6,928 bases of DNA, taken from assembly GCA_030705695.1 (NCBI GenBank), contig JAUZPX010000095.1:1-6928 (forward strand), in the 5' to 3' direction. This DNA is from Bacillota bacterium (GTDB taxonomy: Bacteria; Bacillota; Clostridia; Oscillospirales; Acutalibacteraceae). Below, in pieces: positions 1-5,826 of this stretch (the first letter of the stretch is position 1; the number at the start of each line of letters is the position of its first letter). The notes under the pieces are model-generated. The model did no database searches, had not been told where the DNA came from, and saw only the letters and a program-made list of their open reading frames with translations. Both the position numbers and the translations under genes were made by a program.

Positions 1-138
1 CCAAATATTGTTTTCTTCTTGATATTCAGAAAAGCGGAAGAATATCAATATCTAGCAGCAACATTTAAACGTATGTTTAAAAAAATATTTGGTAAAGTAC
101 TTAATAAATTTAAAAGAAATACAAATACAACAGTTTAA
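1..138 (+). CDS. C-terminal end of an unidentified protein, probably membrane-associated (partial)
   Basis: Reading frame 1 is open from the left edge to a TAA at 136-138 and gives the last 45 residues of a protein whose start lies outside the window. The fragment opens with a hydrophobic run (IVFFLIF, about residues 3-9), then an acidic/aromatic patch, and then a strongly basic tail rich in Lys and Arg (FKRMFKKIFGKVLNKFKR) ending in NTNTTV. A hydrophobic stretch followed by a positively charged tail is what the last transmembrane helix and cytoplasmic end of a membrane protein would look like, but too little is visible to name a family. A strong terminator starts 17 bases after the stop, which supports this being a true gene end. 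It converges on mecA. Confidence 0.55.
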   Translation, partial: PNIVFFLIFRKAEEYQYLAATFKRMFKKIFGKVLNKFKRNTNTTV

Positions 139-155
139 TAAATAATATAAAAAAC

Positions 156-192
156 AACTGCTGTCGGTTCAATTATTGAATCGACAGCAGTT
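156..192. terminator. Bidirectional intrinsic terminator between the left-edge gene and mecA
   Basis: An inverted repeat pairs 156-172 with 176-192 around a three-base loop (TTA). The outer 11 base pairs (AACTGCTGTCG with CGACAGCAGTT) are perfect and GC-containing, and the inner part is AT-rich. In the rightward transcript position 167 pairs with 181 as a G-U wobble, giving an uninterrupted 17-pair stem followed by TTTAATATTTTTT. In the leftward transcript that position becomes a C/A mismatch, but the hairpin is followed after one base by six U residues (149-154 on the plus strand are A). It can therefore end both convergent genes. Confidence 0.85.
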
Positions 193-276
193 TAATATTT
201 TTTCAACTTACCACCGTATAGTGGAAATGCGAGTTTAATTTTTACAGCATAATTTTAATACTGTTATGCAAATGGA

Positions 277-852
277 TCAACTTTTGCACATTGCAGAGCC
301 AATTTGCCAGATTGCACCGTGAAGTGCAATAGTATGGCCGTATTCTTTAAGCCGTGCAAAAAACATTTGATTTTCTTTTACATTTGCTCCGTATTCTTTC
401 AACACATTTTCCGCTTTATGCTGAAGCACCCCTTGCGGTTTGATTAGCAAATAGTATTTTTCCATATATTCGTAAGCACTGGAATCAATAAACACATAAC
501 CGAGTTCATAAAGGTGTCTATTTGCATCAAGGAAGTTATCGAGTGAGGAAAATACAAAAACAGAGGTGTCGATGTGCTTTTTAATTTTATAAATTTTTCG
601 TATATCTGATTTTTCATTCAAGGTTACAAGAAGCAGGCAGCCGTTTTGATGAGGCAGAGCCTCAACCAAAAGCGATTTATTGCTAACCGATACTCCTGTT
701 CTTGCACCGGCTAGCAGTAAAAGCCGACGAAGTACCTTTCGTGAGTCAGGGTCATTAAACCCCATTGTGGAAAATTCCAGAGAAAATGCTCGCATATCCT
801 CATCGCACAGTGCGATTAGAAGTCTTTTTTCATCGATTCTCTCGATTGTCAT
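277..852 (-). CDS. mecA: Adaptor protein MecA (ClpC adaptor)
   Basis: This encodes a 191-residue protein with MecA architecture. The N-terminal domain begins MTIERIDEKRLLIAL, the usual MecA opening, and runs to about residue 80. A short charged linker follows, then a C-terminal domain from about residue 97 with SVFVFSSLDNFLDANRHL, YEYMEKYYLLIKP (about 127-139) and a final region with KEYG at 152-155 and 169-172. In characterised Bacillus proteins the N-domain captures substrates such as ComK and the C-domain binds and activates ClpC for proteolysis; the targets here are unknown. At 191 residues it is somewhat shorter than B. subtilis MecA (about 218), mainly in the linker. I chose the ATG at 852 because a perfect GGAGG lies 7 bases upstream and the family homology starts there, although the frame stays open to a GTG at 990 and an ATG at 981. 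It lies downstream of the AGCS gene on the same strand. Confidence 0.85.
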   Translation of the reverse strand: MTIERIDEKRLLIALCDEDMRAFSLEFSTMGFNDPDSRKVLRRLLLLAGARTGVSVSNKSLLVEALPHQNGCLLLVTLNEKSDIRKIYKIKKHIDTSVFVFSSLDNFLDANRHLYELGYVFIDSSAYEYMEKYYLLIKPQGVLQHKAENVLKEYGANVKENQMFFARLKEYGHTIALHGAIWQIGSAMCKS

Positions 853-859
853 ACACAAA

Positions 860-864
860 CCTCC
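860..864 (-). promoter_or_regulatory. Ribosome binding site that fixes the mecA start
   Basis: GGAGG on the minus strand lies 7 bases before the ATG at 852. It is the best Shine-Dalgarno match near this reading frame and decides in favour of the 191-residue MecA over the extended forms starting at 981 or 990. Those have only GGTG or AAAGGG-like upstream matches. Confidence 0.8.
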
Positions 865-898
865 GTTTATCAGTTCTGATAAAAGTCCTGCTAATAAC

Positions 899-927
899 AT
901 AATATTAGAGGGACAAGGAGTGTGCAA
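899..927 (-). promoter_or_regulatory. Candidate sigma-A promoter for mecA
   Basis: On the minus strand, TTGCAC (927-922) is separated by 17 bases from TATTAT (904-899). The -10 element matches TATAAT at five of six positions and the -35 keeps TTG. Transcription would start near 892, giving a leader of about 40 bases before the ATG at 852. This fits the short MecA start and would let mecA be expressed independently of the AGCS gene. It is a pattern match only. Confidence 0.4.
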
Positions 928-1015
928 GTAAGTTTTTGTGGATTCAATAAATTTCCTTAAAATTTTAATGTTTTTTTCCATATAATTCACCGATTAAACC
1001 CTTTTCAGTTATTAT

Positions 1016-2380
1016 TTATATTTTTGTGAATTTTTTGCTTTTGCTTTTAACTTCTTTTATTACTTGCTTTGAAAGGAACAAAAGTGCAATCAAATTTGGT
1101 ATTGCCATAATCCCGTTGAAGGTATCAGAGATTTCCCACACCAAACGCAAATTCATTACACAACCAAGCGCTGCACAAAGCACATAAAATGCTTTGTAGA
1201 AAGGCAACAGTTTGTCACCGCTTAAATATTCAAGACTTTTTTCACCAAAGTATGACCAGCTTATCAACGTTGCAAATGCAAACAACAATACAGAGACAGT
1301 AATAAATAGACCTCCGAATTCGTGAAATACTCCGTTAAAAGCAACTGCGCTCAGTTCGACGCCGTCAAGCCCCTCCGTGCATTCATTGGTTGAGAGAATG
1401 CAGAATGCCGTAAGAGTACAGACAACTATCGTGTCTATAAAGACTTGGAAAATGCCCCACATCCCTGCACGGATTGGGTTGTAATCGTCTGTAGCGGCAT
1501 GTATAATCGGTGAGCTTCCCAAACCTGCTTCATTTGAAAAAACACCGCGTGAAATACCGTATTTTACTGCAAGAGAAATTGTATATCCACCTGCTCCCGC
1601 AGCCGCTGTTTTGAATTGAAACGCACCAGTAATTATATTAATAAATGCTGAAGGAACACCATGGAAGTTTACTGCTAATACAATGAGACATCCTAAAATA
1701 TAAAATGCTGACATAAATGGAACAATCATTTCTGTTACTTTGGCAATTCGTTTAATGCCTCCGAAAATTACGGCACTGCATACAATAGCCACAATAATTG
1801 CTGTTGTAATGGGGGGAACATTAAAGCTCATATTAAGAGCGGCGGCAATTGAATTCGATTGTGTCATATTGCCAATGCCCAATGCTGCGATCATACAAGC
1901 TACAGCAAAAATTACCGCAAGCCACTTTTGATGAAGACCTTTTTCTATGTAATACATCGGACCGCCGACCCATTGCCCTTTTTTGTTTTTTTGGCGGTAT
2001 AGCACGCCGAGAATATTTTCAGCAAAGCTTGTCATCATTCCAAGAAAAGCTGCAATCCACATCCAAAAAATTGCGCCGGGACCTCCAAGCGTAATTGCGG
2101 TTGCGACACCTACAATATTGCCTGTTCCGATTGCTCCTGCAAGCGCCGTTGACATAGCTTGAAAAGTTGAGATCCCACTACTTGTCGATCCACCCTTTTT
2201 CTTTAAAAAAGAACCGAAAGTAGCTTTCATCCATACTTTATATTTTGTAAATTGAAAAAAGCCAAGTCTTACGGTAAACATTAGCCCGATTAGGAGTATA
2301 AACAACAATACAGGTATGCCCCAAACTATATCATTCAGTTTATCATTAAATTTTTCAAGAAGAAGTAAAAATTCGTGCAT
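1016..2380 (-). CDS. AGCS-family sodium:alanine/glycine symporter
   Basis: This is a 454-residue polytopic membrane protein of the alanine/glycine:cation symporter family (AlsT/DagA/AgcS type), which imports small neutral amino acids with Na+. The family signature is clear at residues 99-114, GGPGAIFWMWIAAFLG. Other hallmarks are STALAGAIGTGNIVGVA (77-93), GGPMYYIEKGL (139-149), SRGVFSNEAGLGSSPIIHAA (277-296) and ISWSYFGEKSLEYL (373-386). Length is normal for the family and nothing is missing. I start it at the ATG at 2380, which has GGAAAGG 6 bases upstream. The frame continues to a TTG at 2434, but that codon has no ribosome site and adds residues not typical of the family. It is divergent from the GH13 gene and upstream of mecA with no terminator between them, so read-through into mecA is plausible. 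Alanine versus glycine preference cannot be read from the sequence. Confidence 0.93.
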   Translation of the reverse strand: MHEFLLLLEKFNDKLNDIVWGIPVLLFILLIGLMFTVRLGFFQFTKYKVWMKATFGSFLKKKGGSTSSGISTFQAMSTALAGAIGTGNIVGVATAITLGGPGAIFWMWIAAFLGMMTSFAENILGVLYRQKNKKGQWVGGPMYYIEKGLHQKWLAVIFAVACMIAALGIGNMTQSNSIAAALNMSFNVPPITTAIIVAIVCSAVIFGGIKRIAKVTEMIVPFMSAFYILGCLIVLAVNFHGVPSAFINIITGAFQFKTAAAGAGGYTISLAVKYGISRGVFSNEAGLGSSPIIHAATDDYNPIRAGMWGIFQVFIDTIVVCTLTAFCILSTNECTEGLDGVELSAVAFNGVFHEFGGLFITVSVLLFAFATLISWSYFGEKSLEYLSGDKLLPFYKAFYVLCAALGCVMNLRLVWEISDTFNGIMAIPNLIALLFLSKQVIKEVKSKSKKFTKI

Positions 2381-2429
2381 AAAAAACCTTTCCGACGTGA
2401 TTTTTAAAAATAAAAATGCAGCATCTGTT

Positions 2430-2456
2430 GACAAGAAAAAAGTAAATATTCTTGTC
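2430..2456. repeat. Inverted repeat with 8-base arms in the divergent control region
   Basis: GACAAGAA (2430-2437) and TTCTTGTC (2449-2456) are perfect inverted copies separated by 11 bases. They fall in the predicted leader of the AGCS gene. They could form a weak hairpin or a protein-binding site with CAAGA half-sites, a motif that recurs at 2488-2503. No T-tract follows, so it is not a terminator. Confidence 0.4.
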
Positions 2457-2474
2457 TATAGTTAATTAACTATA
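2457..2474. repeat. Perfect 18-base palindrome, candidate operator
   Basis: TATAGTTAATTAACTATA is an uninterrupted palindrome directly abutting the previous inverted repeat. Its right arm coincides with the possible -10 element of the AGCS gene. A homodimeric regulator site is an obvious reading, but AT-rich DNA yields such palindromes more often than balanced DNA does, and the motif matches no operator I can name. Confidence 0.4.
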
Positions 2475-2498
2475 TGAACATGAAATTCAAGATATTAA
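2469..2498 (-). promoter_or_regulatory. Weak candidate promoter for the AGCS symporter
   Basis: On the minus strand, TTAATA (2498-2493), an 18-base spacer and TATAGT (2474-2469) make a plausible but imperfect sigma-A promoter (four and five matches of six). Transcription would start near 2462, leaving a leader of about 80 bases. The -10 lies inside the 18-base palindrome. The region is so AT-rich that other choices are possible. Confidence 0.3.
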
Positions 2499-2503
2499 TC
2501 TTG
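2488..2503. repeat. Inverted repeat CAAGAT-ATTA-ATCTTG, candidate operator at the GH13 promoter
   Basis: Six-base perfect arms (2488-2493 and 2498-2503) flank a four-base spacer. The right arm overlaps the first three bases of the predicted -35 box of the rightward promoter, and the left part overlaps the possible -35 of the leftward one. A protein bound here could affect both divergent transcripts. The half-site CAAGA/TCTTG is shared with the repeat at 2430-2456. Confidence 0.4.
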
Positions 2504-2529
2504 CATTGATTCAATTAAAATGTTAGAAT
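2501..2529 (+). promoter_or_regulatory. Candidate sigma-A promoter for the GH13-nhaA unit
   Basis: TTGCAT (2501-2506), a 17-base spacer and TAGAAT (2524-2529) are correctly spaced. The bases TG at 2521-2522 one base before the -10 form an extended -10 element, which compensates for the modest -35. Transcription should start near 2536, giving a leader of about 65 bases that ends in a strong AAGGAGG ribosome site (2588-2594), 7 bases before the ATG. The sequence TAGAAT recurs inverted as ATTCTA at 2542-2547, straddling the predicted start point. Confidence 0.55.
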
Positions 2530-2601
2530 GATAAAAATAATATTCTATCAATATTTAAAAATATTTCACATTGTATTTTATATTTTTAAGGAGGCACTTT
2601 T

Positions 2602-4149
2602 ATGCCGAAATGGCTAAGAAATGCTGTTTTTTACGAAATTTATCCTCAAAGCTTTTACGATTCAAACGATGACGGTATCGGCGATATCCAGGGGATTATC
2701 GAAAAGCTCGATTATATAAAGGATTTGGGCTGCAATGCTCTGTGGCTAAATCCTGTTTTCGACTCGCCTTTTATGGATGCCGGTTATGATGTTAGGGATT
2801 ATAAAAATGTAGCACAGCGTTACGGTACAAACGAGGATTTAATCCGCCTGTTTGAAGTTGCTCATGAAAAAGGAATTAAAGTGTTGCTTGACTTAATTCC
2901 CGGGCATACCTCAGACACTCATAAATGGTTCTTGCAAAGCCGTGAAGCAGAAAATAACGAGCTTACCGACCGTTATATATGGACAGAAAGTGTATGGGAG
3001 GCTCCTCCTCAATATCGTTTGATGTGCGGAATTTCGCCGCGTGACGGAAATTATCTTGTAAACTTTTTTAGCTCTCAGCCAGCGTTGAATTACGGTTTCC
3101 ATGAGATTACTCATCCGAAATGGCAGAAGCCTGCGGACGACACAGTTTGTATTGCAACACGTGAAGCCTTGAAAGACATGATGAGGTTTTGGCTGTCTAG
3201 GGGCTGTGACGGATTCCGTGTGGATATGGCAGATTCCCTTGTTAAGAACGACGAGGAAAAGATATCTACCATGAAAATTTGGAAAAATATTCGAAAGATG
3301 ATGGACGCTGAGTATCCCGAAGCGGCACTGGTTGCCGAATGGTGCACGCCAACCCGTGCTCTGAAATGCGGATTTCATGCAGATTTCTATTTGGATCATG
3401 AGGGCAATGGCTACAATACGCTTTTTCGCTTTCATGACAAGGAAACAGGCGAGGATAAAAGCTTCTTTTCTAAAAACGGATTGGGCGATATCACTTTATT
3501 CACAAAGGAATATCTTCCTAACCTTGAAGCGACTAAAAACGATGGGTTCATAAGCTTTATCACTTGTAATCATGATACTCCGAGAATGTCAAGAAATTAC
3601 TCAAAAAGGGAACTGGAGCTTGCTTTTTGCACTATTTTCACATTGCCTGGCGTTCCGTTTTTATATTACGGCGATGAAATCGGTATGCGATTTATCGAAG
3701 GGTTAAATAGTAAAGAAGGTGCCTACTCACGAACCGGCACACGTACCCCGATGCAGTGGGGTGGGGGCAAGAATTTAGGTTTTTCAGATGCTGAAAAAGA
3801 AGAGCTTTACTTACCTGTTGACGACAGCGAAGATGCTCCTACGGTTGCATCTCAAGAGAATAGACCCGATTCTCTTTTAAATACTGTAAAAACAGTTATT
3901 AAAATACGAAATGAAAACGAAGATCTTTGGGCTGACGGAGATTTTGAAGTCTTATATGCGAAAAAAGCTAAATATCCGTTTGTTTTTAAGCGTGGTAAAT
4001 TTATCATTGTTGTAAATCCTTCATTACAAGAGGTCACAGCTCCGTTTGATTACAGCGGCAAAGTTGTATTTTCAATAGGTGTTGGCTGTGTTGAAAACAA
4101 AAAAATTCTTCTAATGCCCCAAACGTTTGCAATAATTGAAGTGGATTAA
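2602..4149 (+). CDS. GH13 alpha-glucosidase / alpha-amylase-family enzyme, cytoplasmic
   Basis: This 515-residue enzyme starts at an ATG 7 bases after AAGGAGG. It has the GH13 (beta/alpha)8 barrel and should act on alpha-linked gluco-oligosaccharides by a retaining mechanism. An N-terminal YEIYPQSF is followed by a calcium-loop-like DSNDDGIGD (20-28). Region I is DLIPGH (97-102), region V QPALN (159-163), region II GFRVD with nucleophile Asp208, region III with acid/base Glu246 (VAEW), and region IV NHD with Asp325. All three catalytic carboxylates are therefore present. RTPMQW (381-386) is shared with oligo-1,6-glucosidases and trehalose synthases. About 85 C-terminal residues form the usual beta domain. 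There is no signal peptide or membrane segment, so it acts on imported sugars. Region I has Gly for the usual Asn and region V has Ala for Asp, so substrate and even hydrolase versus transferase activity are open. nhaA follows after 53 bases. Confidence 0.9.
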   Translation: MPKWLRNAVFYEIYPQSFYDSNDDGIGDIQGIIEKLDYIKDLGCNALWLNPVFDSPFMDAGYDVRDYKNVAQRYGTNEDLIRLFEVAHEKGIKVLLDLIPGHTSDTHKWFLQSREAENNELTDRYIWTESVWEAPPQYRLMCGISPRDGNYLVNFFSSQPALNYGFHEITHPKWQKPADDTVCIATREALKDMMRFWLSRGCDGFRVDMADSLVKNDEEKISTMKIWKNIRKMMDAEYPEAALVAEWCTPTRALKCGFHADFYLDHEGNGYNTLFRFHDKETGEDKSFFSKNGLGDITLFTKEYLPNLEATKNDGFISFITCNHDTPRMSRNYSKRELELAFCTIFTLPGVPFLYYGDEIGMRFIEGLNSKEGAYSRTGTRTPMQWGGGKNLGFSDAEKEELYLPVDDSEDAPTVASQENRPDSLLNTVKTVIKIRNENEDLWADGDFEVLYAKKAKYPFVFKRGKFIIVVNPSLQEVTAPFDYSGKVVFSIGVGCVENKKILLMPQTFAIIEVD

Positions 4150-4202
4150 AATAAAATAACTGTAAAAGAATAGTTTATTTATATTCACGAAAGGTTAATG
4201 GA

Positions 4203-5360
4203 ATGAATAAACGGAGACGGATTCAATTATTGATTGACTTTTCTGTTCCGCTGCTTTTTGGACTTGTAGCGGCACTTTTGTGTACAAATTTTCTGCCAAG
4301 CCAATATGATTTAATTGTTTACGGCAAATTGTTTAATTTTTGTAGTCTGCACGGTTTTATAAATGATATTTTTATGGCATTCTTTTTTGGGATTGTAACT
4401 GTTGAGATAGTACAATCGCTACAGCCGGGCGGAGATCTTTATCCTGTTAAATCAGCTTTTAATTCGTTGATCTCAGCATTTGGCGGTGTTGTTTGCCCAG
4501 CGTTGATATATTATGGACTGAATACGATAATTGGGTCTCCTGAATTGATTCACGGATGGGGAATACCGACAGCAACCGATATTGCCTTGGCATGGCTTGC
4601 GGCACGATTTATTTTTGGTTCAAAGCATCCTGCGGTAAAGTTTTTGCTTGTGCTAGCTATTGCTGATGATGCTATTGGACTTTTTATTATTGCAGTATTT
4701 TACCCGGACCCTACACATCCCGTAAAGCCTGTTTTTTTGATTTTGGTTGCAATCGGTATGACAGCGGCATATATGTTTAGAAGGATGAAAGTAAAAACGT
4801 ATTTGCCTTATATATTTTTTGGAGGCACACTTTGCTGGCTTGGGCTTTTTCTTACACATCTTCATCCTGCTTTAGCATTATGCTTTGTGGTACCGTTTTT
4901 ACCAAGCGAAAAAATCGAGCATAAAAGTATGTTTGAAGAAAGTAAAAAAGAAAAAAGTCCCCTTTCAATGTTTGAGCATCATTTCAGGATATTTGTAGAA
5001 TTAGGACTTTTCTTTTTTGGTTTTTCGAGTGCAGGAGTTGGTTTCTCACAATTCGGAACAGCGACAATTCTTGTTTTTACGGCTCTTCTGTTTGGTAAAA
5101 CAATAGGTGTGTTTACGTTTTCAAATCTTGCATCTATTTGCGGATTTAAACGCCCGAAGGGTATTGATAACAGAACAATGTTATCTGTTAGTATTGTTGC
5201 TGCTATGGGGCTGACAGTTTCGTTGTTTATAAGTGAATCAGCTTTCCCTGGGAATATAGCAGCCGTTAATGCTGCAAAAATGGGAGCGCTTATTAGTTCT
5301 TTTGCAGGAGTTATTGCTTTTTTTGTTTACAGAATATTGCATAAAGAAAAAAATAAATAA
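4203..5360 (+). CDS. nhaA: NhaA-family Na+/H+ antiporter (divergent)
   Basis: This 385-residue integral membrane protein resembles NhaA, which expels Na+ (or Li+) in exchange for protons. FINDIFMAFFFGIVTVE (52-68) matches the TM2 region containing Asp65 of E. coli NhaA. GWGIPTATDIALAW (118-131) matches TM4 with the Asp133 equivalent at 126. LAIADDAIG (151-159) carries the paired aspartates of the cation site (Asp163/Asp164 in E. coli) at 155-156, and LLFGKTIG supplies Lys299, equivalent to Lys300. The length is close to the E. coli protein (388), but the intervening sequence is divergent, and a charged loop around 235-255 is Lys/Glu rich. The ATG at 4203 has AAAGG 8 bases upstream. No terminator separates it from the GH13 gene, so it is probably transcribed with it. 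A strong terminator follows its stop. Function is supported by conserved residues; ion selectivity is inferred from the family. Confidence 0.88.
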   Translation: MNKRRRIQLLIDFSVPLLFGLVAALLCTNFLPSQYDLIVYGKLFNFCSLHGFINDIFMAFFFGIVTVEIVQSLQPGGDLYPVKSAFNSLISAFGGVVCPALIYYGLNTIIGSPELIHGWGIPTATDIALAWLAARFIFGSKHPAVKFLLVLAIADDAIGLFIIAVFYPDPTHPVKPVFLILVAIGMTAAYMFRRMKVKTYLPYIFFGGTLCWLGLFLTHLHPALALCFVVPFLPSEKIEHKSMFEESKKEKSPLSMFEHHFRIFVELGLFFFGFSSAGVGFSQFGTATILVFTALLFGKTIGVFTFSNLASICGFKRPKGIDNRTMLSVSIVAAMGLTVSLFISESAFPGNIAAVNAAKMGALISSFAGVIAFFVYRILHKEKNK

Positions 5361-5391
5361 TAATTTATTATGTTTTGAATATTAAATAACA

Positions 5392-5425
5392 AAAAATAAG
5401 CGTGCAATAAAGCACGCTTATTTTT
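5392..5425. terminator. Bidirectional intrinsic terminator between nhaA and glnK
   Basis: A perfect 14-pair stem (5392-5405 with 5412-5425) with a GC-rich core AGCGTGC/GCACGCT is capped by the six-base loop AATAAA. The arms end in A- and T-runs, so transcripts from both directions carry a hairpin followed by U residues: TTATTTTTATTATAATTTT on the plus strand and TTATTTTTTG on the minus strand. It ends the rightward GH13-nhaA unit and the leftward amt-glnK operon. Confidence 0.92.
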
Positions 5426-5444
5426 ATTATAATTTTATTGAATA

Positions 5445-5783
5445 TTATATAACTTCTTCTCCGCGTTCGCCTGTTCTTATTCTTACTGCATCTACAACTT
5501 CAGTAATAAAGATTTTTCCATCGCCAACTTCGCCTGTTCTTGCAGCTTCGCAGACAATTTCGATAACATCTTCAACTTGCTCGTCGTGTACAATAATTTC
5601 AGCTTTGACCTTTGGGCGTACATTCAGTAAAACTTCAGTTCCTCTAAAATATTCTTTATAGCCCTTTTGCTGACCAAAGCCCATAACTTGGCATAAGGTT
5701 AATCCGTTAATATTTATGCGGTTTAATTCTTCTTTAAGATCCTCAACTTTTTCAGGTCTAATAATTGCTTCAATTTTTTTCAT
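5445..5783 (-). CDS. glnK: Nitrogen regulatory protein PII (GlnK type)
   Basis: This encodes a 112-residue PII protein, exactly the usual length, starting MKKIEAIIRPEKVEDL. PII trimers sense ATP/ADP and 2-oxoglutarate and, when paired with amt, block the ammonium channel with their T-loops. Visible landmarks are GFGQQKG (35-41), the T-loop from about 37 to 55, and the B-loop TGEVGDGKIF (83-92) with Arg101 and Arg103 for nucleotide binding. Position 51, the uridylylated tyrosine in enterobacteria, is Val, and Tyr46 is Phe (YFRGTEV), so GlnD-type modification is not possible at the normal site. Position 38 is Gln rather than the common Arg. The ATG at 5783 is chosen by homology and an AAAGGA at 5800-5795; the frame remains open upstream into the end of amt. 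The gap after amt is 43 bases, the standard amt-glnK order. I call it GlnK rather than GlnB from this context. Confidence 0.95.
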   Translation of the reverse strand: MKKIEAIIRPEKVEDLKEELNRININGLTLCQVMGFGQQKGYKEYFRGTEVLLNVRPKVKAEIIVHDEQVEDVIEIVCEAARTGEVGDGKIFITEVVDAVRIRTGERGEEVI

Positions 5784-5826
5784 AATATAACCATTCCTTT
5801 CGAATATGATGGTTGTATTTATTATA

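Noticed and set aside
211..269. Small inverted repeats CCAC/GTGG (211-224) and GCATAA/TTATGC (247-269) after mecA
   Set aside because: Short stems with no following T-run; the strong hairpin at 156-192 already explains termination.
680..931. Open frame on the plus strand opposite mecA, and similar ones opposite the symporter (1740-1931, 1849-2094), GH13 (2911-3435, 3111-3347, 3852-4037), nhaA (4653-4865) and amt (5813-6007, 6215-6493)
   Set aside because: All lie antisense to well-recognised genes, have low-complexity or unrecognisable translations and no good ribosome site.
957..968. Palindrome TTAAAATTTTAA downstream of the symporter
   Set aside because: Pure A/T, short and easily due to base composition; no terminator features.
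2428..2433. Perfect TTGACA on the plus strand
   Set aside because: No -10-like element lies at 16-18 bases downstream, so it is not a convincing promoter.
2381..2434. N-terminal extension of the symporter to a TTG at 2434
   Set aside because: No ribosome site precedes the TTG, while the ATG at 2380 has GGAAAGG at 6 bases and the family starts there.
2381..2601. Glycine or other riboswitch upstream of the AGCS symporter
   Set aside because: Such symporters are often controlled by glycine riboswitches, but the leader is too short and AT-rich and shows none of the conserved paired GC-rich core.
4150..4202. AT-rich imperfect hairpin between GH13 and nhaA
   Set aside because: Weak, no G/C pairs to speak of, and no U-tract; not a believable terminator.
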